Source: Nectonema munidae (taxonomy: Eukaryota; Nematomorpha; Nectonematoida; Nectonematidae). From it: a DNA stretch of 64,000 bases. A program made the position numbers and the translations under genes. Below the pieces are notes generated by a model. It was given only the letters and a program-made list of their open reading frames with translations. It ran no database searches and was not told the DNA's origin. Below, piece after piece: positions 1 to 12,500 of this stretch. The DNA lies in the NCBI GenBank assembly GCA_030549495.1, contig JAUIRK010000922.1, forward strand, positions 186,001 through 250,000. The letters are read 5' to 3'. Within the stretch, counting starts at the first letter, position 1. Each line of letters begins with the position of its first letter.

Positions 1-196
1 TCTTCCGACCACGAAAAAAAATTATACCCCTATCCCACTTCTACTTGGATCCCATGCACATAGCGAGTGAACAGCTCATGAACACATAACTAGTGTATAA
101 AGCTTTTCCTCAATAATAAAAAATATAAATAATAAACGAATTTAATTTCGAGAACTTAATTTCCAGAGTTTCAAGTTTTTTATTATATTTTTTAGT

Positions 197-337
197 TATT
201 GGTATGGCATCCAAGGGAAGAATAATATCTTTAAAAGCTAGGTTAGATCGCAAGGATAGTCACGATCAGGAATCGAACTCAGACCATTAGATAGGGACCC
301 CACCTACATCCTACCACTAGGCCACCTGCTGACTTGC
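197..337 (-). repeat. tRNA-derived SINE, family B, copy 1
   Basis: Read on the minus strand this has a tRNA-like head: an A box (TGGCCTAGTGGTAGG, near 310-325) and a B box (GAGTTCGATTCC, near 267-280). A unique tail follows, containing CTTGGATGCCATACC near 200. Two more copies with the same head and tail lie at 45787-45917 and 53796-53935. The head does not fold as an intact tRNA, so this is a SINE rather than a tRNA gene. Confidence 0.72.
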
Positions 338-2230
338 GAATAAGGTAAATAAAATCACAGGACATAAGAAAATTGACATTTTTCCTTCTATACATTCTAC
401 ATATATATTTTTATAGCAAACTCTATTATATGAAATGTATCATACCAGCACCATTTTTAATAACGAGGTAGATGCGGAGATACCGACGAATAATAGTCTA
501 AAAATGTCTTTTTTATATTTTATTTTATTTTAAAGTTTATATTTTTGTATAAATAATCCTCTCTTAGTTATATCCATTATTGATGGATTATATTCTTTTT
601 TCTATACTTGTTATGTTGTTATTCAGTTGATCTTATTTCCAAAATGGGGTTTTTCCTCAAAAGATTCATTAGATTTTTAATCTCCAGTACCAATTTTCTC
701 TAATATCAATTCTTTGGAATAATAGAATCAGAATGTGCGTATATGTAAGCATTTTTGAAGTTACGTGCCAAGAAGTTTCTGGAGTAGGAAAATATGTTTT
801 CCAATTTTTCAAATATACACACCAGGTGCATTGTGATGTTAATGGCGATGCCGGTGCACATGGAGAATTGCAAAAATAGAGAAGTAAAAATGGCGCATTT
901 ATTAATATATCTTTGTGATTTTTCTGAAAAGTTTGTGATGAAGATAAAAGGTTTATTGTGGAGAATTAAATGAAACAGGTAAAATAAAGTGATGATCTTT
1001 CACTTTTTCGCGATAAACCAAAAAGTCTTTACCAAAAACTAACTAACTAATTATTTAGTTGCAAAGATTTTCATTTATTGAACAAGGTTAGCCTTCCTAA
1101 ACTCTCGTCAATGTTCTTTAATAAAAATCATTTGCAAAAAATTAGCGTAACAATATCAAAAACAGTCCGAATTTCGCAAATTTATTGATCTATTATTTGT
1201 ACTGTAGATATGTTATAGAGAAATTTTGTATCTATGATCTGTTCTTAAATTTTGGCTACACACCATGCGTCTAATGCAGTGGCTGATTTAGACGGAGTGC
1301 AATCGCGCATCCTCTATTTTTGATTTAAACACTCGTGTTTAATCCGCTAACGTGGATCATCCCAATTACAAACTATTATTTTTGGGAACATCCCTATATG
1401 TGTAGATAATCCGCTCCGTAACTTTAGACAAATGGAGCTGAATAAAATTAACATAAATCGAATCTTCTTAATTAAAATCCTATGTTTTCAGGGGGACTAA
1501 TCTATATTATATGCGTTTGCTTCGGTTAAATTCTGTTTACGTAGATAACCATAACTTCATTTTTTAGTTATTTAAATTCGTTTATCCAAGTTTTTAATTC
1601 GTAAAAAAAGAACGGATTAAATTTTAAATATGTACAAGCATATGTTTTTTGCAAGATAGCGGTAGCTTGTCTATGTCTGATTTAAGTGAAAAACAATGTA
1701 ATATTATTATTATTATTATTATTAAGATCAGAATAAATTTTATGCTAAAAATGCAGCAATTAGGTTTAAGTTTAAGTAACTTGAATATTTAAGTTTTTAT
1801 GTTTTATTAAAAGAGTTAGTTGAAAAAGTTTTTTTTTTATAAAAACGGATTCAATGCTTTTGCTTTGTCTCTCTAGTTCGATGTTGGTCCTTAATTTATC
1901 CCCTTGTAAAAAAAAGATTGAGAACCAGCGGTCTATGAGGTAAGTTATTTGTTTTAGTCAAAATAATTCAGGTGCTAACTTTTTTAGGGGCTAGTTTTTG
2001 TATTGGGTAGTTTTCCTGTTAGTTAATTTTCCATGTAGTGCGAAAGAGAGGGGTGGGGTTGGTTAATTCATATAGAATTGTATCCTTTTCTGTAAAAGTA
2101 TATCCATTTTGGTATAGGGCTTCAAATAGCTGAATGAATCCGCTTTGGTCTATCTATACAATGTAAGACTGAGCCAGGGAGTACGAGTCGATCCTTAAAA
2201 TAAGGCATTGAACATATCAATATTTTTTAG
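338..2230. other. Non-coding AT-rich stretch
   Basis: I see no credible gene here. It holds an (ATT)n run at 1700-1724 and a CTAACTAACTAA cluster near 1040-1058. The string GATTGAGAACCAGCGG near 1916 resembles the right terminus of a hAT element, but I could not find a partner end. Confidence 0.5.
1700..1724. repeat. (ATT)n microsatellite
   Basis: About eight uninterrupted ATT units are visible. Confidence 0.9.
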
Positions 2231-2418
2231 ACAACTATATTAAATTTTTGCATAAAGCTTCATTGGAGGAAGCAAAGCAAATGCTTGTTCATGCGCGAAA
2301 ATATGGGGGTAAAGTTATCGAAGATATATCACAAATTTCCTCATTAAAAAACACTAAAACCTTTATTCAAAAAATTTTTGACAATAAATTTTCGCCCATT
2401 CCGGTCTTCTTGGAATAA
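2231..2418 (+). CDS. Possible terminal exon of an unrecognised gene
   Basis: The sequence TATTTTTTAG is a good splice acceptor and is followed by an open frame of 2 nt plus 62 codons ending in TAA. The frame has mixed, protein-like codons: it begins NYIKFLHKASLEEAKQML, continues with KYGGKVIEDIS, and ends SPIPVFLE. An AATAAA lies at 2561-2566, about 145 bp past the stop, as expected for a last exon. I do not recognise the family. I found no upstream exon on the plus strand in the first 2.2 kb, so the gene would start outside the window. It could instead be a captured exon or part of a mobile element. Confidence 0.4.
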
Positions 2419-3215
2419 TAAGAAAGAAAAACAAGGAGTAGAGGATGGAGAAGGAGGATATCTCACGAATTCGAGAGATTTGATCTGAAGATTTCTAGAT
2501 CTGATCTGGACTCAGAAGAAGATGGGAGTTGTCCAAAATTTATCACCAAAGAATTTTTTGAATAAAAGATTTGCTGTTTTCTACTTATCTACATAATTTA
2601 ACCTTTATTCATGACATGTCGGCAACATTTTCTTTTCCATGTCAACTTCAATTTTAACAATAAGTGCTTATGCGTACAAACGTTGAAATATGGACCAGCA
2701 TATAAGTCAAAAAATATAAACGCTTGTACCCTAAATCTATCTTATAGTGAAGGTCTTATCTTGCTAACTTAAATATTTTAATTTCTTTTTTGCTTTTTCA
2801 AGAAAAAAAACAAATATTTGTAGTATTTTCCTAGAGTCAATAAAAAACACATTCGTCAGAAAAAAGCTTTTGTTAACTATAGAATATCTGTAGGATATTA
2901 GAACATAGAAGCATGATTTGTCACTATGCTGTCAGTCAAGATGACTGAAATAATAAAAATATGTTTTTTAGATATTGATTAATACTACACCATTGTAGAT
3001 TGGTTCAAATTACTTTCACCAAAATGGTTCTTTTTTTATTTCTTGTGGTTTAATTTTTGAAATTGATTTGGTATATTTATTTTTGAAGAACCAAGTTATT
3101 TTTGATTTATATTTATTATTTTTAATGTTTAATTTCATAATTAATTTTTAGAAAAGTTTTATAAATAAAATAATTTTTTTCAAGATTACATTTTCAAATA
3201 AATTTACCTTAAAAC
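2419..3215. other. Convergent 3' flank
   Basis: This lies between the candidate plus-strand exon and the chitin synthase stop. It carries AATAAA at 2561 on plus, and minus-strand AATAAA signals (read as TTTATT on plus) near 3075 and 3112. The latter are about 100-140 bp beyond the chitin synthase stop. No other coding sequence is seen. Confidence 0.5.
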
Positions 3216-3560
3216 TTAAAATTTTGATGAAAAATGTTTTTTTACATCCTTAAACTTTGAAAAGTCTTGTAAAGTCGAAAGTAGTAATAAGAGGATACTG
3301 TTAAGCTTTTTGTTCAATCCAATGATCTCGGTTGATGCGAGGATGTGGAGAAGGGTGTCCCATCTGTGAAAAAGCATCGCCACAAACTGAATCCCAATCA
3401 CAGCAATGAAGAAAACGACGAGTAAGAAGGAAAGAGGCTCGAGTTTGATGATTTTTCCGGTGGCTGTCACTATCTTCAGGTAGATGTATTCACGTTTGTA
3501 CTCCAGCATCAAAACGATGTACACGAAGATCACATTGATGAAAAGGAATCCAAACGCAAC
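3216..3560 (-). CDS. CHS: CHS exon 19 (last): two C-terminal TM helices
   Basis: The acceptor TTTGCTTTAG is followed by GTT GCG in phase 0. The exon encodes two hydrophobic helices (GFLFINVIFVYIVLML and FLLVVFFIAVIGIQ) and the family-conserved run QFVAMLFHRWDTLLHILAST, then about 30 residues ending SSKF and a TAA stop. Insect enzymes usually extend further past ILAST, so this C-terminus is short. Confidence 0.93.
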   Translation of the reverse strand, partial: VAFGFLFINVIFVYIVLMLEYKREYIYLKIVTATGKIIKLEPLSFLLVVFFIAVIGIQFVAMLFHRWDTLLHILASTEIIGLNKKLNSILLLLLSTLQDFSKFKDVKKHFSSKF

Positions 3561-6500
3561 CTAAAGCAAAGTTGTCGTGATTGCCAGGTATTAAAGCAAA
3601 TGAAAATTTATTTTTTTATAAGATAAGATTTATTTAGTTCAAAACAAAAAGATACGAACTAAACTTAAGTTTTTATGTTCGTATGAGAAAAAATCCTTAA
3701 TTCTCCCTATTGTAAGAACTTCTAATCTCAATGTGCTGAAATAGTGAGGTTAAAAATAAGAAAATGTGTAATAGATCATGTGTAGGGAGGAGGATAGATT
3801 AAAAAAAATCCATGAGGATTATATGGATAAAATTAACAAAGGCGTTAAAAAGTTATACTATACAAATATAGAGTATATATAAACATAATTATGTATCATA
3901 AGTAAATAATTGTTCAAGGGAAGATCTTTATGTAAGGCAAAGCACAAAGGGTTTGATTTTTGATGAATTTTCCAGTAAAAATAATAGACACCGAGATCTA
4001 AATGAAAAAAGAAAACAAGGCAAAAAAAAATTTGGAAATGAAAAATAGAGATGTTGGTATATATAATCAAAAAATATTTACATGTTAACTGATAACAAAT
4101 AAGAGATACATTTTTTTTAAATGATTTAATATTTTTAAGATATCTAATATGCAACGGTATTGAATTCCAATTATTAATAACACTTGGTAAACAACTATTC
4201 TTATTTATGTTGGAAAAATGTTGTATAAATACATCATCATTTCTCACGTTATAATTATGTATTGTATTGAGTGAGTGAGTGAGGAAATCTCTAAGCACTT
4301 TCCAGCTTTGGCTGATATGCTTGCAGGTTGCTAGACTTTGTGATTTATAATTGCGTGGAGTTTAGTTGAAGAAACATTGTAGAAATCTAGTATTCTAAGA
4401 GAAAATTGTATGTAGTATTTGTGTTCAGTATATAAAGTAAAGGATGATAAGAGTATAATTAATTAAGAGGTTTTGGTGGGGTAAGATTTTGGTGTGCGAT
4501 AAGGATTGGTTCTATTTTGTTAATTAAAATGGAGATTTCTTGAAGTATAATTGGATGTTGTAAAAAATCATATAGAGAAGTAGGAGGTTCGTTAAAGTGT
4601 AGATTACAGAAATTGAGCACGTAAATCGTGAAAAAATGGGCAGTAGAGAATTATGTGTTTTGGGTGTTTCGATGTAGGGGCAAGCAAATCTACATAATGG
4701 ATTGTTGTGAAGTTTAAATCTATAGAAGTAGGAATCGGTTGGGCAGTATGATGAGAACCACTTGATGGAGTTGCGGGAGAGAGTGATGTTTTTGTTGTGA
4801 ATGGCAAAATTGATCAAGGGTGGTGCAATATGACCATGTGTTCAGTATAGATGCATGTGCGGCTTTAATATAGTGTGGATAAAGGGAGAGAAGGTGCGTG
4901 TTTGAAGATAACGTTTTAGATAGTCTGTCAACACTATTGTTTTCAGTGCAGGTGGAGTGTGCGGGAGACCAATAGATTGTTATGTTGAAATGATTGGAAA
5001 GTTTGTGCCTAAGCTGTAAGAAGATTGATGGATTTTTTAAGTTTTAGGTCGTTGATGATGTTTTGGGCATCGGTGTAAAAGTGTATTTGATTAAAGTTGA
5101 GGCAGTAGATGTGAAGATTGTCTATCTATGAGGTGATTACAGGCAGCAAAAATAGCAAGAGTTTGTGTTTCGTATGATGAGGTGTTGGAGTCAGTATGTA
5201 AGACCAGAGATGTAAAAGGAGTTTCAGAATTGGTGATGTAAAAGGCGTAGGCAGCTGAAGCATGGAAGGCAGTTTGGGAAGCGTCGGTAAAAATAAATAA
5301 GTGTTTTGTAAGAGTGGGATATGAGCGTTGCTTTTGATTAGGTTGATAGCGATGTTTTGGGTTTGCATAGGACCAGATTGTAGGGCGTAATTTTAGAAGG
5401 ATGAATAAGAGAGATAGGATGGATTTCAGGTGATATAGAGTAGTGGGTAAAATGTGGAATGTATTTGTTGCAGATGGTGGCAAAATATGAAAGCATTTTG
5501 AAATAAAAGGGTTTGTATAGCGTGGTAAAGTGATGGATAGATTGTAATGCTTTGAAAGTTTTAGAGTAATGATTTACAATTCTTGATTGTAGTTTATATA
5601 GGATAGGGAGAGTGTGCGTGAAAAGTTCGAGCTTAGAAGTTGAGGTAGTGTGATAGGCGTTTGTAATCGTGTGGAGGCAGGTGTGGTGAATTTTGTTTAT
5701 GAAGGTTCTGGTATTTTGTAGTTTTAGAGTGTGACCCCATGACAGAATGCCGTATTGAATAATAGGTAAGACAATAGAAGAGTATATATATTTGAAAATT
5801 TTTGGATGGAGACCCCATTTGTATGATATGGGTTTTTTGAATAAGAAGATTGTATATGTGAGTTTGGAGAGTACATTCTTTAGATGTAGAGAGAATTTTA
5901 GGTTGGATTGGAAAGTAATGCCAATATATTTTAGGTGAGTAACAGGTGTGATGAGATTAGATGAATTTGTGTAAAGAGGTTGTGGTGAGATTATTTTGCG
6001 TGTAAAGTGAATTACATTCAGCTTGGATGTGTTAAAATGGATTTTGTATTTTGGTGCAAGTGTATCGATTTGGTTTAAGAGGTTAGTAGCATTGGTGATG
6101 TTTGTGTTTTGATTTGTGTTGGTAAATGTAAAGAGAATATCATCATAATAACATTGAACAAAGTGTGAGTTAGAATTTATGTATGATAGGAGTGGATTGA
6201 TGAGTATGAGCCATGAGATGTCAGAAAGACATCCCAACCCCTTGTGGAGTAGAAAGAGATTAATGTGGATGTTGTTGTTATGGAAGAAAATTAAAATGCG
6301 GTTGTTTAGGTAGTTTTGTATGAATTTTATAATATAAAGTGGATATTTATTTTCAATAAGATTGTGAAGGATCGCATGGTGCCATGCAGAGTTAAACGCA
6401 TTGTCGATGTCTAAAAATGTGGTTCTCGCAATGGTGTTGTGACTGAGGGTGTGTTCTATAATAAGTGAGAGGTGAGTCAATGCGAGTTCAGTATTTCTAT

Positions 6501-9500
6501 TCGGGAGGTATGCCAATTGATTTGGATGAATCAAGTTGTTTTTGAATATATAGTGTAATAGGCGTTTTCTTAGTAATTTTTCTAAAATTTTGCCAAGAGT
6601 ATGAAGGATTGAAATGGGTCGCCAGTTTTTAATTTGGTCATAGTTTCGATTTGGTTTTGGAATGAGAATGTTTGAGGCAAGCGTTGTATATGTTGAGGAG
6701 GTGAGGTTTTAAAGTGTGATAAGCTTTTTTTTTGTGTGTTTTGATGATATGTAATCAAGGCTAGAGGATGATTTAGATGTGAGGTTATTAATAGTATGAT
6801 TTAACTCTTTGTCTGTGATGGGTGGGAAGAAGGTTACTGTGTTATGTGTAAGATGATGATGAACTAATTTCCTAATCATTGTGTTGAAGATATTATGTAT
6901 TGTATTGTTGAAAATAAAGTAATTGGAAAAATAAGAATAGGATGTCATATTATTAAAAACAAAAAGCGAGGCAGTTAATGAACGTATTTGTTTGATATTC
7001 AAAATTCCGTGCGTTTTCCTGATGCTTACTTTCAATGAATTTTATAGCTCGATTTTGTTTGGATTGTAATTTATTGATAAAAGTTCTGCTACTAACGGCC
7101 CAAATCAAATTGCAATAGTAAACTTTGGATTGGAAAAAAGCGTGAAAAAATAAAAGTCTAGATTTAATGTTTAACATATTTCTTATATTATATGCTACAC
7201 CTATAAATACTGATAGCTCATTGATAATTTTATTAATATTTTGATAATTTTTCTATTAATATTATTGTTGTTTATTTTTATGTTCAATCAAAGCAAAAAT
7301 ATTTACAAGTTTGCAAGCCTTTATAAGGGGTGATATAATTTTTAAATGTTTATAAAAAAAGAATTAATTTGAACAATAAAATTGATTGATGCATCGGTGA
7401 ACTTTGCATAAAGATAGAAAAAAAATTATTTTTACGAAAATAATAAAAACAAATGAAGGGTATAAAACTACAACAAATGCAAAACCCATAGAATAACTAA
7501 AAATCATACAAAATCTACTTTTCACTCAGTGTGAAGTAGTTTGATATAGTTTTGCAGCCAAAAGTACATCAAAGCGAGGAAACGGGTTCGAGAGACAATA
7601 ACTACTCATTTATGCGTTGATCACAAGCTTATTGCGAGTGGTTGTTTTCAAAGCCATGATTGCTGAGAATCCAGCTTCCCAATTTTCAAAATGCAAGGCT
7701 TAATCAGATCTTCCACTAACGGTATGATTAGAGCAATTCTTAATTTAGCAGTATCCTTCTAAGGAGCTAAATGACGAGTGGCTTTAGAGAAGTTTCTTTG
7801 TCTTAAAGTAGCCCAAGTTTTTGTCCAGACTTTGGCTGTAAAGATACTCAAAATGCACTTTAAGTTTGTTACGTTTCATACTTTCACTCAGACTTAATGA
7901 CACAGTTGTGAACGATCATCTTGATAAAAGCTTCATTGTATATACGCTTATTGGAAGACATATGGCGTACAGAAAACAAGAATATTAAAACAAAGAAAAT
8001 AAAATTTTGTTTCAGAAACTTGCAGAAGATATAAATATTAAATAAGAATATAAAGTTTATTATTTGATTAATTTTGTTGAAGGGGAGAGATCCAGCAATT
8101 TTGACTCACTTTAAAAAATATTTCTATCCGTAAATTGTTAAGAAAACTTTCAAAGGCATCCACTCCACAATTCTGTATTCACGAACTCTCCTCCCCTTCC
8201 TACCTCACGAAAAGAAACACTCGTTTAGTCGAAGCGGGAAAATATTTTCACGCTTTTCTTATAAATGTCTTTCTTTCTTCTTCTTGTTTAAAAAGTAAAG
8301 GATTGACGTAGCTCTTCAAATTCAAAAATGGCCCATTTTAGTTAGCAAATTGTTTAGCGATCGTACTTCCTTGTAATAACTTCAAATAAAAATCGATTGA
8401 AATAAATAACGAAAAACTTATTTATAAAAAAATGAAGTTAGGGAATCGGCACAAAGTAACAGGAATTCGTTTCGAAAAGAAGCAAAAAAGGCTAACTTTA
8501 TTTTTAAGAGTTTTGAGACCCTCTCTCACTTCATTTTTCTTTTCCTCGCTGTAGTTAAGAGGGTAGAGGTACTTTTTGATGAATTCATTCCAGAATTTGA
8601 TCTCATCCGATGAAATATGTCCAATCATCTCGGCGCCCAAGTCTTCATTGTCGATCCACTTTGAGTTCCACCAGTTTTCCTTGAATTTAATAGTTTCTTA
8701 ATAAAGACAATACGTGTATATTGATTGGAAGAAGTTGACTATAAGATTCAATTACTTTAAATTTTATATATAAAAATAATTCAACTAATAACTAACAAAC
8801 TGAAAATATATGCGAAAAAATAAAGCATTCATCTACTTAACTAGTTAAATAACTAATTATTTTTACTATCATACTGTTCAGAGGAATGCAGACAAACTCG
8901 AATTTCCAATTAAATTCAATAGAGATTAATGAAAAACTTTTGTTTTACCCTAACTAAAACCGATTAAAATTAGGACAGAGATAAGGTTGCTTTCTTGTTC
9001 TAGAATCTAGAAAATATAACCTTCTCACAACTTAAAAAAAGAAAGAGTATTTCCTTGATACATTTATTTAAGTAAGCGAAGGCATTCAATCAACCAATAA
9101 TCGTATCTAGTTTTTGAATGAGAGTTGGTCGATATAATATGAACAATTAATTTTCACAAAATAGTAAAAAAGAAGCATAGATCATTTTTTCTCTTCTTTG
9201 AAATTAATATTGTATGAAGAGTTTTAGGGATACTACGCGCTGAACCCTATACATACTCTAAATCAGAAATTACAATTAAAAGATGATTTTCCGTTTTTTT
9301 AAAAGCAAACATTTTTCTTAATTTATAAAATTATTTTTAGGCATAAATCAAAATTGCTCTTTAAAATCAAACAAATTAAAAAACTTATGTTCAAAATTGG
9401 TTTAAAAAAATTTAATCAAAGTTGAAATAAAAACAAGTTCTCATTTTTTCAATTTCCATTCTTGACATTCCAAAGTAGCACGGTTGCCAATTTAGATTAA

Positions 9501-12500
9501 AAAAAATATATGAATTTAGATCTTTTTGAAATCTTTTAGATGTAAATTTTTGTATTTAGATGTTGAATGTAAACTTAGATTTTTATTTATTTTGCCCTAT
9601 ATTATATTTAAAATATATAATATAATAATATTATTTAAAAATTTAATTATTTTTATTTTTCTTATTATTGTAATTTTTAAAGTAATTTATTTTAGGTTTA
9701 AATTTCTAATATTTTAATTTTTTGTTTAATTCAATTATTTTAATACATTAAATATTCTAAAATGTCAAAAGTTAAGTATACCCAAAAGTTTAGAAAAGAA
9801 TGGATACAAGATCCTCTCCTTAAAAACAGGATAACTGAAGTTTCATTGGATGAAAATAAGCATATTGTAGATTTTGTCGAACAGAAATAAGAGCCAAATT
9901 TCAAGATGACCTTAGCTTATGCTCAATCCAAGAAACATCTCAAATTTTGTATTACTCCAACTATGTTTTCAAAAACTTCACGATAAGAAGCAAAATTAGT
10001 TCTTTATATATGTTGTCATTCTACTATTCAAAAGTGTTATCATCTTGTAGATCTTTGCAAAAATAATATTGATAACAGCAAAATTGTACATAAATATGAG
10101 AATGGATTGATCAAAATGTAGTAATATAACTAAAATTGTTTTGTATATTTTGAAGATGAGCTATTCAAGGATATTAATGACGGTAACTACAGTTTAATAC
10201 TTGATGAATCTACTGATATTACTGCCTCTAAATTGCTTGGAATATCTATAGTTTATATACTATAGTTGTCTCAACTTTTCTTGCTTTGTTTGAACTTGAT
10301 GAATGAAATGCAATAACCATAGTTAAAGAAATAAAGTTATTACTGAAGAAAAAAAGCAGGATTTTAAAAAGCTCGTTGGTATAGATAGGTACAGATAATG
10401 CTAATGTGATGACGGGCATAAATAATGGAGTTTACACTTTATTAAAACAAGAGCTTCCTTTTTCTCTGAAAATATGTTTGTCATTCTATTCAACTTTCAG
10501 TTTCTCACTCTTGTTCCCAATGTACACCTAGATCTCTGGACTTTTTAATTTCGGAAAAACAAGTCGTTTTCACACTTCTCTGTTTGAAAAGAAGGGTGTG
10601 AAAAATTATATAAATTATTAAATTACAATAAAAGTCCAAACAAATACCAGGCTGCTCTAATACAAGATTACTTTCTTTTCAACAAGCCATAGATCAAATT
10701 GCTAAACAATGGACTCATTTGAAATTTTATTTTGATAAAGCTAGATATAAAAATCGAAGTTTTATTGCTCAAATGCTTTTTGATTTGTTCTCAGATGATA
10801 AGAATTTTGCTTCTTTACATTTTTACACTCAATTATAGCTGAAGTTTCTCAAGAAAACAATCTCTTCCAGTCTAAAATTTTAACTTAATGGATTCTAATA
10901 TCAATGAATTCTTAAATCATAAACCATACTTAGGTTTGAATTAAAAATGGAAGAATTAAAAAAAAATCATAACATTAAATGATGAAAAAATGGTGAGGAA
11001 ATGATGCCAAGATTTGCTTTTATTTTTATTTCATCAATTGAAACAAAGACTTTTTGACAACATAAGTGTTTTAAGCAAAATTTCTTTGTTTTCTGTAAAC
11101 CACATGCTTCAACCTGTTAAAGATGTCCTTTCTATGTTTGAAGTAGGAAAAGGCTTGGGTGGAGAAGAAAGGAGTGAGTAAAGTTGGTTAGATACTGGGT
11201 TTCGATAACTCAAGGTCTTGGGTTCGATTCCGCATCAAGCCTACTTTCTTCATAGTTCGATACAATCGCCGCAATTGTACCTTTTCGATGAAAACACCTC
11301 ACGGTACCTTTAGAGAAGAAAAGTTAATTAATATTCAGTTTCAGCTTACTAAAATAAATTTAATAGATTGGAAAAACAAAACTACAACCAAAGATTTTTG
11401 GAAGAAAGTTATTCAGTATAAAGATTCTTGTGTAGTTAACCCTTTAAAAAGATTAGATGAGTGTGACATTTCTGCTTTAACAATACCTCATTCAAACGCT
11501 GAAGTCGAAAGAGTTTTTAGCTCCGTCAATTATGTGAAATCTAAGTTGAAAAAAAATGAAATTACATCTGCTAAACGCAATTTTAATGGTATATTGAGTC
11601 TAAATAGTTTGAAAAAATGTTGTAGTTCATACTTCATACGATACTTTACCAAACACAGTTTTAAATAAAATTAGAATCATGTGTGTCTATAAAAAAAATT
11701 AAGAGTAAAGTCAAAGAAAATGTTGAATTAATTAATTTTTAACGTGTAATGTTGTTGATTAGATAAAAAAAAACTTTGCAAAATAAATTATATCGTTAAA
11801 AAAAATTCTTTGTTTTTAAAATAAAAATATTTAGTTGTTTTTAAATGTTTTTATAAATTTTTAGATTTTTTTTTAGAGGAAAAATTAAAAAAGTAATTCG
11901 CAACACTGTAAAGTAGGCAGTGTCTTCATTTTGTATACATTCAAAAGAGCTTAATTAAAATGTCAGATTTTAATACAAAATTCATCTAGCTTCATATCAT
12001 ATATTTTAAGAAAAAAATATATAAATGGAAAACTGAAAAATCCTTTTGCTTCATTTTTGAAAACAATACAGATTTTTCCAAAATAAAAAAAAAGTAAACA
12101 TATGATGCTTACATATCCAAAAATAAGAAATTTATTTTTGACAGGCTAAGTGTCTGAGTTTGATTTTATGTTACGCTCTGAACTTCCAATACATGTCATT
12201 GTGTACTTAATTAATTAATTAAATAAGTAAAGAAATACATTAACTAATAACTTCGAATAAATTCAATTCAAAATTTTTATAGAAATTGGAGTTTCAAAAG
12301 GTAGAAATACAATATTATTAATTACTTTCATAATTTTACAGGTCTAAAAATTTTTATAATTATTTAGTTTCAAAAGAATTATTCAACTTCATTTAAATTG
12401 TAATTAAATGAGTGAAAAAAGACTGTACTTTATGCAAAGATATCTTATCAATATTTATCAGCTAGGGTGTCTATCTAACTAACTAAGAAAGACAATTAAT

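Larger units (their letters stand above)
3561..8496. other. CHS intron 18, mostly LINE sequence
   Basis: This 4.9-kb intron holds a RNase H-bearing LINE (about 4300-7012) apparently nested in a CR1-like LINE (3858-4298 and 7013-7180), both on the gene's own strand. The stretch 7180-8496 shows nothing I can assign. Confidence 0.6.

Noticed and set aside
197-337. tRNA genes at the tRNA-like heads (197, 45787, 49493, 53796, 11173, 55712)
   Set aside because: A and B boxes are present, but the cloverleaf arms do not pair properly and each head is fused to a shared repeat tail, so these are SINEs.
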